Shown one piece after another: positions 10,041 to 22,011 of a stretch of 64,000 bases of DNA (within the stretch, counting starts at the first letter, position 1; every line of letters begins with the position of its first letter). The DNA lies in NCBI RefSeq assembly GCF_024139115.2, contig NC_085141.1, positions 72,395,481-72,459,480 on the forward strand, written 5' to 3'. Source of the DNA: Armigeres subalbatus (taxonomy: Eukaryota > Arthropoda > Insecta > Diptera > Culicidae). The translations under genes and the position numbers were made by a program. Below the pieces are notes generated by a model, which made no database searches, was not told the DNA's origin, and was given only the letters and a program-made list of their open reading frames with translations.

Positions 10041-11293
10041 ACCCAGAAATGGTGGATGGCATTATTTGCGTTGGCGGCCGGTTACGAAACGCTAGAATCC
10101 CTACAAGTCGGAAGCATCCGTACATTTTGGACCACCGCCATCCATTCACTATGCTGGTCATGACTGAGTATCATCAGAACCTGTTTCATGCCGGGCAGCA
10201 ACTATTAGTTTCTTCTGTACGAGGCAGATACTGGCCGACGAATGTTCGTAACCTAGCTCGGAAGGTAATCCACAGCTGCGTTCGCTGTTTCCGTGTCAAG
10301 CCGAAAGTTCACGAGCAGTTGATGGCGGATCTTCCTGCGGAGAGAGTTACACCATGCAGTCCCTTCCAACGCGTCGGCATAGATCTATGTGGTCCGTTCC
10401 TGGTTAAGTACCCCCAGCGTAAAGCTCGTCCGGTGAAGTGCTTCGTCGTCGTCTTCGTTTGTCTAGTCACCAAAGCCGTTCATTTGGAGTTAGTGGCTGA
10501 CCAATCGACGCAAGCTTTTTTGGCATCCCTTCGGCGATTCACGTCTCGGCGTGGGAAACCGGAAATCATCATGTGCGACAACGGCAGAAACTTCGTCGGT
10601 GCAAACAGGGAATTAGCTGAGTTACGGAAGCTTTTCATCAATCAGCAGTTCCAAGAAAACGTGGTCCGTGAATCTTCAAACGACAGTATTGAATTCCGGT
10701 TCATACCAGCGCGCTCTCCAAATTTTGGTGGGCTGTGGGAGAGTGCAGTGAAATCGTTCAAAACACTGCTGAAGAGAACGATAGGAATAAGAAGCTTATT
10801 GTACGACGAGTTCCAGACACTCCTCACGCAAATCGAGGCAGTTCTGAATTCGCGACCACTGACACCAATCAGCAATGATCCTAGCGACTACGAAGTGTTA
10901 ACGCCAGGACATTTTCTTGTACAACGTCCACTGACAGCGATTCCGGAGCCGAATCTGGAGGCTCTCCCGGAGAACCGATTGGCGGCTTGGCAGACAGTGC
11001 AACACTTTGTCCAGTACTTGTGGAAAAAGTGGTCAACTCAATACTTGTCTAATCTACAAAACCGTACAAGGTGGACCAAGAAACGAGACAACGTGAATGT
11101 TGGAACAATGGTGGTGCTGAAGGACGAGAACCTGCCACCGTTGAATTGGCTGCTTGGTCGGATTACCGACATACATGCTGGAGCAGACGGGAATATTCGG
11201 GTAGTTACTGTTCGAACGAAGGATGGCTACTACAAGCGAGCAATCTCAAAAATTTGCATTCTTCCAATCCGTGACAACACAGAGGAGAACTAG
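9992..11293 (+). CDS. BEL/Pao integrase and C-terminal DUF5641 region
   Basis: The open frame extends upstream of its first ATG (10,049) to about 9,992, where it joins the preceding pol frame by homology. Visible features are an HHCC zinc-binding domain (HQNLFHAGQQ, then CVRCFRVK near 10,290), and the integrase catalytic triad in VGIDLCGPF, IIMCDNGRNF and GGLWESAVKSFK (D,D,E). The C-terminal chromatin/DUF5641-like segment ends in YYKRAISKICIL. It inserts the cDNA into chromosomal DNA. The triad residues are present. It lacks its own start in the expected place, consistent with having been the tail of one gag-pol frame. Confidence 0.9.
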   Translation, partial: LLHGRDVQASSRIAALNPEMVDGIICVGGRLRNARIPTSRKHPYILDHRHPFTMLVMTEYHQNLFHAGQQLLVSSVRGRYWPTNVRNLARKVIHSCVRCFRVKPKVHEQLMADLPAERVTPCSPFQRVGIDLCGPFLVKYPQRKARPVKCFVVVFVCLVTKAVHLELVADQSTQAFLASLRRFTSRRGKPEIIMCDNGRNFVGANRELAELRKLFINQQFQENVVRESSNDSIEFRFIPARSPNFGGLWESAVKSFKTLLKRTIGIRSLLYDEFQTLLTQIEAVLNSRPLTPISNDPSDYEVLTPGHFLVQRPLTAIPEPNLEALPENRLAAWQTVQHFVQYLWKKWSTQYLSNLQNRTRWTKKRDNVNVGTMVVLKDENLPPLNWLLGRITDIHAGADGNIRVVTVRTKDGYYKRAISKICILPIRDNTEEN

Positions 11294-12593
11294 GACTCCT
11301 CCACCGGCGGAGGTCGAGAGACCTCCGCACACCAGTTAAGTTAGGTATTGTTTTGAAATTCAAAAAGTTAATCGGCTCATTTTTTATTCGTAGCCATACC
11401 CTGCCCTCGTTTCAAACCCAAGAAACGATGGAGGCACTATTTCGATCCTGTCTCTCCATTTCTCGAGGTAATCTGTTTTGTTCTGGTGGTGGTCAGTTTG
11501 CATGAACGGTGCATGGATGCAGTATGGTTGGGATCAATTCAGCCATTGTCATTTTTTCTGTGGCGCATGTCGCCAAAACAACCCCAAACTCCATTGTTGG
11601 AGCCCTCCTAAACACAATTCCACGCTTGGTATTTTGAGGTACTGACGCACTAGTGAACACCGGAGGAAGAAGAGCGCTATTCGTCCTCCAGGACTCCGCA
11701 ACGAGGTCGTTAACGAGTATGGCCAACTCGGACAACGGTCTCAATACGATGAGAGTTCGATGGGAGTATGTACACCACTTGTCAACTAGTACCAATTATC
11801 GCCATCGGGATGTGTAGGATCGTTATCAGCGCCTGGGGCGCCACGGAGGCCAACCGGCCTCCGTCTCAGGCAAGTCTCTGTATGGTTCAATAATTCGGTT
11901 TAAAAAGCACCCGTTCATCTATTTTGTAGCACTGTATGCAGGGGCCAGAAGGCCCGTTCGGATTGTACCGCCACTGAGTCACCAACCAGGACAAAAACCA
12001 CCAATCATCATCATCACCGTAGAACCATTTCAGTCAACCAATAACCAACCGTCTCACCAATGTGGAAGTTTCGATTGGACATCGTCAATGTCATCAGCAT
12101 CACAAGCATTTTGTCGTAGAACATTCAACCGTACCCTGGAAGAAACAGTCAAGCATTAATTAATCGATCAAGTATGCGGAAAAGCGGCTTGTAGCAGCAA
12201 ACGTCTTATGTATATCGTCAAGTACAAGAACAGAATCGTCCTCATCGCCGTCGTCAATCGTCCTCATCGCCGCAACAGAAGTCCAATGATTTCATCGTTT
12301 TGGAGCAAGGTATCGTCGTCGTCGTTGTCGTCGTCAGGCAAAGCAGCATAAACAGAACGTCTCGCAGTGAATAGCAGCAACCAAATATTTACTTCCGAAA
12401 CTGGGTCAGCATCCATCCAACTCGATAGTGAAGAAACAATACGTCCAACAGTAATATTTCAATAGAAATTTCATCGGTCAACCGGCTACCGACTGTGCAA
12501 ATTATATACTTAAGTTGAATATATTGAGCATATAGTTAAGTAAAATCAACAGAGAGTAGAAGTAGGTAGTTATATTGAAATCGCTGAGATTTC
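11294..12593 (+). other. Long 3' non-coding region of the BEL/Pao element
   Basis: About 1.3 kb separates the integrase stop from the polypurine-like tract. It contains CAT/CAA-rich and GTC-rich simple stretches (about 12,000-12,360). A 100-residue antisense frame at 11,493-11,795 has no recognisable domain. No transmembrane or signal-bearing env-like frame is visible. Confidence 0.6.
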
Positions 12594-12606
12594 AAGGCGG
12601 CCGGTA
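12594..12606 (+). promoter_or_regulatory. Polypurine-like tract before the 3' LTR
   Basis: AAGGCGGCCGGTA directly abuts the 3' LTR. It is G-rich rather than purely purine and is the likely plus-strand primer site. Confidence 0.5.
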
Positions 12607-12945
12607 TGGTCAAGCAAGGGTTAACACGAGAGAGCGCAGAGGCAGAAATCTATTGATCCCTGTCTATCACGCGGTGTCAGTTAGCCTGTTTCGCTTTAAG
12701 ATGCACATAGCAGGAGATAAGAGATAAGGGCAATTTGAGTTTTATCTGATATCTCAGTAGACAGCTGATCCCAATAAATAAATTGTAGTTAGTTACAACC
12801 AGACCGCCGGGAAATACACGTCGCTCGTATCCGAATAAAATTTGAAGTTTTTGCACGGAATAAAGTGTCGCGATTCAGTTAAGCGAGTGTTTAATTACAG
12901 CTTCTGGAAGTGTCCGAAATCGGATCCGTTTCCCGCGCGAGTACA
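12607..12945 (+). repeat. 3' LTR of the BEL/Pao element
   Basis: 339 bp, apparently identical to the 5' LTR. It is followed at once by the target duplication GACAC. Confidence 0.95.
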
Positions 12946-12950
12946 GACAC

Positions 12951-13980
12951 CAAAAACCTGAGATATGGCCGTTTCCGTGAAATTCGTGATACCGGTTCCA
13001 CCCATTGTCGCATGCACGCTATTGTTCTAGTAGGCAGCGTTCTTGCACCAAATGGTATCCTGTGTTTCTGAGCAAATATTTAAATATCAATTGTCCTGGA
13101 CTGCCGTCATACGAATATTTGTCCCATGTTTGCTGAGACTTCCTATGTACATGGAACAGTTATGCGTAGAACGGCAGTAGAGGTGAGCGCCGGTCCGAAA
13201 ACCGTCGGTGGCGACGGCGCACAATGGTTGGATTCGTCAAATTTCACGACATAATTCGATAACTCGAAAACCATCATCGCTAAAGTTTTTACGTTTTCAG
13301 ACGATAGATAATACAACAAAAGATCTATTTTTGGTGTAAGTTGTCATTAGGGTGGCCTTTTTGTGACAAATTTTGAAAAATGTATTTTAACCCGTAACGC
13401 TGGGTAGACACCTTTACATGGTGTGTTACGGGGTAAGATCTACCACGGTTACATTGCCAGCTAAAGGCAAATCCTGACCCAAAGAATACCTTCCTCATTA
13501 TCCAACTACGTGGTATTTATGAGGGCGTCGCTAAGTCGGTGGCCTTTCGTTAAGTAAGTACCACATCAACACTTTCTTCCTCTCCCTAGTTACGGTGAAG
13601 ATGGGCGTGGCCAGGAGTAGTAATCATCATGCTTTTGTTATTTTTTTTAAGCTTGAAATCAAGGACCACTTCCCTTCTTGATTTGTAATAGCATTCTAGA
13701 TAAGGATCTCAAAAATAAAACATGAGTATCACTAGTGTCCAATCTACGAATTACACCGTAACAATGCTAATGCTAATGCAAATTTTGAAAAATGTATTTT
13801 TTAATCTTTCAAATTAGGGGGTCGTGCTGTTCTACAAAGTTGTAGAAAATTTAATTCCAAGCATTTTTGCTAAAATAATATTAATTTTATCTCATACAGG
13901 TAATGTTCATTCCATGTCGAGCTACCATGCGAGACAGTCATCAGTCTTATGCCTCCAGGTCCTTGTTCGGTTTTTTCCTC
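12951..13980. other. Unassigned sequence between BEL and I-clade elements
   Basis: No coding frame with family resemblance was found. The direct repeat AATTTTGAAAAATGTATTTT occurs at about 13,369 and again near 13,781, suggesting a duplicated unit or two halves of an unknown repeat. The piece 13,390-13,640 has a Gly/Val-coding look but no frame. Confidence 0.4.
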
Positions 13981-15515
13981 GTCGTTCTTTCGAGTTTTTA
14001 CCGCTTGTGTCAAGTGAAGGATCTCTCTTAGCTGTGACGAGGAAGCGGAGCTTATTTGCGAAGCAATTAAGAATCCGTTAATTGAGTTTTCGCGCGTTTT
14101 CTTCAAAAAAAAATCGCGTGTTTGCAAAGCCAGCGTCATCGTGCGCATCAGCCAAGCCAAGCTTCATCGCTTCATCGCACGCCGTCGTCTTCCGTGGTAG
14201 GCAGGTAGACAGCAGCAAACGTCGATCGGATCATCGCCACCAGTGCAGCCCAAGCCATCCGTTCGCAGTGTGCGGTTGGTGAGAAGAAGACCAACACATA
14301 CGCCTCGGGCGTCGTACCACGTGCTATCGTCTAGTGCGTACTGCAGCAATCGTATACAGCCGTCGACGCAGCAGTAGAAAGCTAACTGTTTGAAATTTCC
14401 CCTCGTTGTCTCCCTATTCTTCACCATCTTTAACGATAAGTTATTATAGTCTGTAGTTAGTTTTCGTTTCTTCCATTCCCCTCCCTGTTAGATAAATAGT
14501 TATTTTTGCGTTATTTTGATAAGTGTGATAAGTGTTCTTTGAATAAGTGTTTTTTTTTCTTCCTAAACAATGGAGGGGGAATCTGCTCGACAGACATCCT
14601 GGGTTGACCAGGAAGTGCTGGGTTAGGGGCCACCTCCAATGAGGGAGGCAGGACTGCATCCCCGACCAGCTAAACCGTTTCCATTGCCGCCAAGCCCATC
14701 GTCCCTTCGGTACAACCAGAAAGTAATGCTTCAAAGGGGGGGGCAGTGCATAACGCACCCTCGAGGTTAGCTGCGTGTCCTTGCAGCATCGAACATCGTG
14801 ACTCGCTTTTTTAGAAGAACACCATGGTATCGTGCCAGCGCATTGCCGGCTTTCCAGGTGGCCTTACCACGCCCTATGTCCTCGGAAGGTGGGCAGGGTC
14901 GACTTCGCGCCTGCTTCCCTCTGCACGACTGGTATCAAGAATGATGATGCCGCGTGCACCCCAAATTGACCTTTCTGCGATAGGGCCTATTCGCCAGCAC
15001 ACAGAGGGACTTGCCGACGCGGTGCCTACGCCTGCCCCAGCCTTGACGAGGACCCCTTTCCGTCCTCGGGCTCGGAACCCGCCCGGTTGACCGACGCCGC
15101 GAAAGCGACGATACCATGTTGTTTTTCACGCGGCCACTTGTTCGATAAAAGGATCGAGTTCGACCACAGGGCATGACCACCGGTATGACCCATGAAGCCG
15201 ACTCCGAACCCTTGGACCACCTCTTATTTGCGCCTGAACTAGCCATCCCTCGAGTCCACGCGCCACCTTCTGTGTAGCTCCGAGACGATTTGGACGATAG
15301 CCGATAAAACGGCGTTCCAGCCAACTTCATCTTTACACATCCTCCGAACTAGGTTGTCCGGGGTAGTGTCCAGACCACATGTGGCAAGCATGTGGTCACG
15401 CATTGTGCGAAAAGCGGGACGCTTGGTCTCCGCAATGCACGAAGGCGGTGGGGGTTCGTCTAATTCCCTATCCAATTACCCTTTGTTGCATTCTGGTGTT
15501 CCATCCCAGAGTAGA

Positions 15516-16831
15516 ATGGAAATAAGCAACACTACCACCATAAGTCCAGTGAATAATGGTACTTCTCCGCTCACGACCCTCCGCCTCAAGGCCTACCCTC
15601 CCGCCTCTAGTGGGCCATATGAGATCTGGAAAAGCGATATTCGTCTGTCATGACCATTGACATGGTCGGGTCCAGTAAGCTCCGTGTCACGGTCAGTGAT
15701 CGCAAACAGGCCAACGAGATTGCCACCTGTGAGCTTTTCACTCTCGAATATAGAGTTTACTTACCGTCAGCAGCGTGCGAGATCGCGGGGGTGGTGACGG
15801 AGGGGAGTATGACATGCGACGATTTGAAACAAGGTTTCGGTCGTTTCAAGAACGTTTCTTTGCCTCCTGTTGCGATACTGGATTGCAAACAAATGTATTC
15901 GGTGTCGCAGGAGGGAGAGAAGCGAGTTTATTCTCCGTCTGATTCTTTTTGCGTCACCTTCCCCGGGTTCGCGCTGCCTGACTACGTAGTGATTGGCAAA
16001 CTTCCACTACCTGTTCAGTGGTATGTACCGAAGGTGATGAATTGTGTTAATTACAATTGTGTTAATTGCAAGCTGGGCCACACCGCTCAGTACTGCTGCA
16101 ATAAACCTCGCTGTGCATCATGCGGTGAGAAGCATGTGGGTTGCGCGTGCAAGACGTCACTGAAATGTGTCTATTGCAACGAAGGCCTTCCACATGCTCT
16201 TGAAGCTTGTCCGACGTACATAAAGCAGCGAATTCACCAGAAACGGTCTCTTAAAAAGCGGTCTCGTCGAAGCTACGCCGAGATGCTGCGGAAGGCCGCT
16301 TCGCCGGTTGTTTCTGAAACCATCTACTCGTCTCTTCCTTTAGACGATCAAGGTAGCTCTGACTCTGAAATTGGAATTGGGGTTCCCTTTGTTTTCAATG
16401 GCTCAACGAGGAAGAGAATAAAACAGAGCCAGCGACACTCAAAAAAGCCTAGAAAACAGCCTCAAAGTGAGCCCCAATCCAACATGGTCAAATTCAAAGC
16501 GGGTGGAAATACTCAAAAACGTTCAACTTTTGTGGTTTCACATCGGGATGATCGAGAGTTTCCACCGCTTCCGGGAACATCTAAAATCCCAGATGCCCCA
16601 ATTTTTGCGATTTGTCAGACAGAAAGAGAGCATAGAGAGCGAGCACAACAACCTCCGAGCGCTCCAATGTTCACACTTTCTGGCATCGTGGAGCTCATCC
16701 TCAACTTCTTCGATACTTCCGACCCCGTGAAGAACATGGTCAAAACTGTTCTTCCTATTCTGACTCCTCTCCTGAAGCAGCTGGCTTCAAAAATGCCCCT
16801 CCTCGAGTCATTCGTATCCTTCGATGACTAA
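15516..16831 (+). pseudogene. I-clade ORF1 (nucleic-acid-binding protein), frameshifted
   Basis: The likely start is the ATG at 15,516 (MEISNTTT). The frame stops at 15,653, while the homologous protein resumes in another frame from about 15,650. The join also seems to lack residues, so there is a small deletion plus frameshift. The main part (393 residues from 15,650) carries a conserved region with RVTVSDRKQANEIA and three CCHC-type zinc knuckles beginning CVNCKLGHTAQYCC, then CASCGEKHVGC and CVYCNEG. A basic stretch follows (KKRSRRSYAEML). In live elements this protein coats the RNA and acts as a chaperone for target-primed reverse transcription. Confidence 0.8.
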
Positions 16832-19630
16832 TTTCGTCGATAAGGCTGATATGATTTCGATTCTACAGTGGAACTGTCGAAGTATTCTTCCAAAATTAGA
16901 TATTTTTAAATTTTTAGTTAACAAATTACAATGCGATGTTTTTGCTTATGTGAAACATGGCTAACATCAGATGTAAACCTTCATTTTCCTGATTTTAACA
17001 TCATTCGCCGCGATCGGGCAAATCCATATGGAGGGATGCTTTTAGGGATCAAAAAACAGCACTCCTTCTATAAAGTCGATTTTGCTCCGATGTCAGGCAC
17101 CGAAGCTGTCGCATGCCAGGTGACTATTCGAGGAAAAGACCTCAGTATCGCCTCGATATATCTTCCTCCAAACACCGCGATATCTCGTAGAGATCTCTCG
17201 CACATCTGCTCGGTTATGCCCGAGCCACGGTTGCTCTTGGGAGATTTTAACTCCCAGGGAACAGGCTGGGGGGAACTGTACGACGACAACCGTTCATCAA
17301 TGATATACGACCTCTGCGACGATTTTAATATGACAATTTTGAATACAGGAGAAGTTACACGAGTGGCTCCTCCAGCAAGAAATAGTCGTCTAGATCTTTC
17401 CATTTGTTCGAACTCATTATCGTTGGACTGTACTTGGAAGATGGTCCAAGATCCCCATGGTAGTGATCATTTGCCAATCGAAGTTTTAATTTCCAATGGA
17501 TCAATGCGCTTCTATCGACCTCTCATATGACCTCACAAAGCACATCGATTGGGGGAAATATGGGGAGGCCATCATTGATGACATACAGTCGATAGAAACA
17601 CTTCCACCGCGGGAAGAGTACCAGTTTCTATCTCAGTTGGTTATTGACAGCGCTCTCCATGCACAACGCCGGCCGGTGCCAGCAGCTTTGGTTCGTAGGA
17701 AACCACATAGTCCGTGGTGGGATACTGCGTGCTCACAGCTCTATGGTGAGAAATCTAACGCGTTTAAGAAATTTCGGAAATACGGATCGATCGTTCTTCA
17801 CAAACGGTACATCGCGCTCGAGATCCAGTTCAAGAAGCTGGTCAAAGTGAAGAAACGTGGATATTTGCGCACTTTTGTCGAAGGTTTATCGCGCGAGACC
17901 TCAATGAAAACTCTGTGGACCGTCGGGAGAAGAATGCGCAACGCGTCGTCCGTAAACGAAGATCGTGAAAGCTCGTCGCGGTGGATACTCGATTTTGCAA
18001 AGAAAGTTTGTCCGGATTCGGTGCCGGTGAAGCAAGTGTCACGTGATGCTTTTGCTGACAGGGATGATATGGATCGGCCCTTTTCGATGATTGAATTCTC
18101 GCTTGCTCTCCTTTCATGTAACAATTCTGCTCCAGGGATGGATAGAATAAGGTTCAATTTGCTCAAAAACCTCCCAGACGTCGCGAAGAGGCGCCTATTG
18201 AGCTTGTTCAACCAGTTACTGGAGTGCAACATTGTTCCGGATGATTGGAGGCAAGTGAGGGTGATAGCCATCCAAAAGCCTGGAAAACACACAGCTGTTG
18301 GAGAAGATGATTCTCTTCCGGCTAGACGAATGGATTGAATCGAATGGTTTGTTGTCAGATACACAATTTGGTTTCCGCAGGGGTGAGGGAACGAACGACT
18401 GTCTTGCGTTGCTTTCTTCAGAAATTCAGCTTACCTTCGCTAAAAAAGACCAAATTGACTCAGTGTTTTTGGACATTAAGGGGGCTTTTGATTCAGTTTG
18501 CGTCGATGTCTTATCCGACAAACTCCACGAGTGTGTACTTTCACCAATTTTGAGCAACTATTTGTACAATTTGTTGTCAGAGAAGCGTATGAGTTATTCT
18601 CATGGTGACTCGGCAACTTCACGAATTAGCTACATGGGTCTCCCTCAGGGCTCATGTTTAAGCCCCCTTTTTTACAATTTTTACGTCAGAGACATTGATG
18701 AATGTCTCATGCCAAATTGCTCGTTAAGACAGCTTGCAGATGATTGCGTTGTATCCGTTTCGGGGCCAACCGCAGTTGATCTGCAAGGACCATTGCAAGA
18801 TACTCTCGACAATTTGTCCACTTGGGCTACGAAGCTGGGTATCGAATTCTCTCCGGAGAAAACTGAGATGGTTGTCTTTTCAAAAAACATAAGCCGGCAA
18901 AGTTCCCGCTCCAACTGATGGGTACGGCAATCACTCATAGCATATCTTCTAAATACCTCGGGGTCTGGTTCGACTCGAAATGTACCTTTGGGAAACACAT
19001 TGTGTATCTGACACAAAAATGCCAGGAAAGAATCAACTACATGCGAACGATAACGGGAACTTGGTGGGGAGCGCATCCCGAAGATCTTATCACATTGTAC
19101 CGAACAACCATTCTGTCGGTCCTCGAATACGGTAGTTTATTTTTTCAGACCGCGGCTAAAACACACATGCTGAAGCTTCAACGGATTCAGTACCGTTGTC
19201 TCCGTATCGCGTTAGGCTGTATGAATTCGACTCATACGATGAGCCTGGAAGTACTTGCGGGAGTACTGCCGCTGACAGATCGTTTCGCGGAATTATTACT
19301 CCGGTTGCTCATCCGCTGTGAGGTTCTCAATCCATTGGTCATTGACAACTTCTAGAAACTGCTCGGATAAAACCCTCAATCTCGATTCATGAGTATTTAC
19401 CACTGGTATAGGACGCTGGAGGTAAGCCCATCTTCGGTTGAAACCAATCGTGATATTCTTAGATTCTTACAATTCCTCTGTTACTTTTGATCTGTCCATG
19501 AAGCAGGAGGTTCATGGAATACCAGACTTCCTTCGTGCGGAGGTCATACCTCCATTGTTTGCAAGCAAATACGGGCACGCCAGCAAGGAGAGAAGCTTTT
19601 ACACAGGTGAAGGTGGGTTGAGTACCAAAA
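16824..19630 (+). pseudogene. I-clade ORF2: endonuclease and reverse transcriptase, multiply frameshifted
   Basis: ORF2 starts at the ATG at 16,824, which overlaps the ORF1 stop in ATGACTAA, a reinitiation-type arrangement. The APE endonuclease starts ISILQWNCRS, shifts frame near 16,940 and continues through LLLGDFNSQGTGWG and GSDHLPIEV (about 17,230-17,490). After another shift near 17,500 the linker leads to the RT (NSAPGMDRIRFNLLK). About a dozen residues appear deleted near 18,290. The RT palm has FLDIKGAFDS, GLPQGSCLSPLFYNFYV and RQLADDCVVS. LADD instead of YADD is normal in this clade. The thumb continues in a further frame (18,918-19,355) and fades into the start of RNase H (about 19,590) before the insertion. 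Confidence 0.85.
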
Positions 19631-20813
19631 CAAAGCTTTGAAAGTATTTGTACAATAAAAACTGTCATATACTGTAGTAGTATTGGTGTCGTATTAAAAA
19701 AAACAAAGAATATTACTAGGGTGGTTCAAAAAACGACCCAGCACCACCATGCTCACTCGATTCCGTCCCATGCTCCGAGTGTCCTCCAAAAACCGATTTG
19801 AACAAAAAGTGGTTGAGCGCATGCCGGTTCAAGTTTGTATGAAAACTAGTATGGAAACTAAACCTTTTATTACACTGGCTACAGTGCCTCCCCTCCATAC
19901 GCTGGCGAAAAGAGAACCCACATAGCTGAAAGCAACATTCCAGGGACTTTACTGAAAGAAAACCGCACCGCAGGAAAGATCCATTGATTACGTAAACGCA
20001 AAAATAGCATTTTATACCCCACTCACCCCCATGTCACACTTTTTGTATGAAGCATCTGCCACTGGTGCGATAGTGTAGACTAGACTAGACTAGCAGTATC
20101 TGCCCCTGGTGCGATAGATATCACAGACAAATTCTGGGTATTTTGTTGAATTGCACGTTTCACTGATGCCTTCTGAGAAGCCTAATTATCATGCTAAAGA
20201 TTCGCAACCTCGATTAAAATCGACTCGCAAGTATTGGAACGACCATTCAATATGGATTGTCTATGGAGCTGAAGCCCTTGAATATTTCATCCAGTCATAT
20301 GGTCTCCCCCCTGGGGGCAGCAGGGACCATGTCCAAGGGCTTGACGACCCCTCCCCAGCCGTCTGTGAGTCAGGGGGTTCTGCCTAGGAGGTGGTGGGGG
20401 TTAACAGGGGCGCCGTTTATTCCCTCCCCAAAACCACATATCCGCCAGCAATCCCTATCAAGCGACCGTGTGCCGCCTAAAGCATACAAGCCCCCAACCC
20501 CTGAATCCCAAGGTGTCAGGCGACCCGTGCCGAAGGGATGAATGGCCTGGGGGGTGAAACAATTAGCCAGGTCGTTAACGGAGCCTGTGGAGGTTCCACA
20601 GAGTGAGGGCTGCTTCGGCGGCAAGCGGGTGGCAGTGGGTGGTACCCACACACCCCCAAGTGGTGCACATGTGGTGCAAGCGAATGGAAGTTGGGGGTAT
20701 TACTCGTAATACCCCCACAGAATGAGGGACTGAGTGTATGGGTGAGCACACAAGTAAGTCTCGCATGGTACGCATGGTCGGTAGTGTTAGAATGACTGAA
20801 GTCTGGTGAGGCC

Positions 20814-21490
20814 TGGCAGGAGTGTCGGGGGGCAGATACCTCTGCGGCACCTCAGAAGTAGGGGACACGAAAGTCTCGCTGCGTCTGGCAGGAGTGTCGG
20901 GGGGTTGATGCTTCTGCGGCACCTCAGAAATCGGAGACATGTAAGGTAGTGGTGTGACCCTGTCCCAGGATGGGGAGACCACCACATTGGCTGAGGACTA
21001 CCTGGGCCTCGAAACGTCAATGGGTGGGTGCTACCGGCATAGTACCTTATGGAGTCCTATTGACAGTATCAAAGCCCGGGTAGGTGAGTGTTAGGCACGC
21101 TTGACGTGCCGGGTGTTCCACGCCCAAACGATGCACAGCAGGTGCACAGAGTCGATATAAATGGGAGATTGGGGGTATTTCAACCCCCACTGACTGAGTG
21201 ACTGAATTTCAAGAGAGTGGTGCACAAGTGGTGCAAGCGATTTGGACTGAATGTATGAGCGAGCACACAAGTTAGACTCACATGGTACGTATGGTCAGAG
21301 TGGCTGCTTAGGGCAGTAGTGTGATCCGGCTGTCAGGGACGGAATGAGTGAAGTCGCGCTAGGGCTGGCAGGAATGTCGGGGGGCAGATACCGCTGCGGC
21401 AAGTCAGAATGGGGGGACACGAAAGTCTCGCTATGACTGGCAGGAGTGTCGGGGGTTGATGCCTCTGCGGCACCTCAGAAATAGGGAGAC
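20814..21490 (+). repeat. G-rich minisatellite, ~63-70 bp unit
   Basis: The phrase CTGGCAGGAGTGTCGGGGG followed by CTGCGGCACCTCAGAA and a GGGGACACGAAAGTCTCGCT-type end recurs at about 20,814, 20,887, 21,364 and 21,438. Two pairs are separated by ~420 bp of related G-rich sequence. Confidence 0.75.
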
Positions 21491-21977
21491 ATGAAAGGGT
21501 CTGCCTCGTAGCTGAGGTAGGGAGCGGCATAGGAGCCACCAACCTAGGGTCGCCTCCGGCTTGGTAGACAAGTGGTGCCACCCTGTTGCAGGATGGGGTG
21601 AACACCACACTGAGTGAGGACTGCCTATGCTGTGAGATGGCGGCATGGGGTACCCCCCTGCAAGGTACCCGTTATACCCTTGCAGTCATTCAAGCGGCAT
21701 AGGTAGGTGAGTGTTGGGGCACATGTGGTGCCAGTGTGTCTTGTGCAAATGTGTTGCATGGGGGAGTGTCGAAGAGTTGAGGCGCATACGTGCACTTGTG
21801 TACGTCATGGAGGGGCGCAATGCCCAATAGTCATCCCCGAAGTATTGCTTAATTGCGGGCCGGGGGAATGACTGGAGAGGAAGGAGTTGGTTTTAGTGGG
21901 TCGGAGTGGTGATCCCATCCCACACACTACCTGGGTTCGCCTCCCCAGGTGTCTGTTTGCAGATTTCCATTACCTTC

Positions 21978-21980
<3 letters not shown>

Positions 21981-22008
<28 letters not shown>
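21981..22008 (+). repeat. A28 tract
   Basis: Twenty-eight consecutive A residues, the tail of the inserted retroelement. Its lack of decay implies recent insertion. Confidence 0.95.

Positions 22009-22011
<3 letters not shown>

Larger units (their letters stand above)
4863..12950 (+). mobile_element. BEL/Pao LTR retrotransposon with both LTRs and target duplication
   Basis: The element runs 4,868-12,945 (8,078 bp) and is flanked by the direct repeat GACAC (4,863-4,867 and 12,946-12,950). Each LTR is 339 bp, begins TGG and ends ACA. The internal order is primer-binding site, gag with zinc knuckles, aspartic protease, reverse transcriptase with YVDD, RNase H, integrase and a C-terminal DUF5641-like region, which is BEL/Pao order. 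The LTRs look identical by eye, so insertion was recent. In contrast, the coding frame is broken twice by single-base shifts (near 7,389-7,393 and 9,986-9,991). No env-like frame is seen. Confidence 0.95.

Noticed and set aside
11294..12593. An env-like gene in the BEL element
   Set aside because: No frame has a signal peptide, transmembrane segment or glycosylation-rich ectodomain. The longest frame is 100 residues on the antisense strand.
18739..18750. Catalytic mutation in the I-clade RT (LADD instead of YADD)
   Set aside because: LADD is, as I recall, the usual form in this clade, so it is not a sign of damage.
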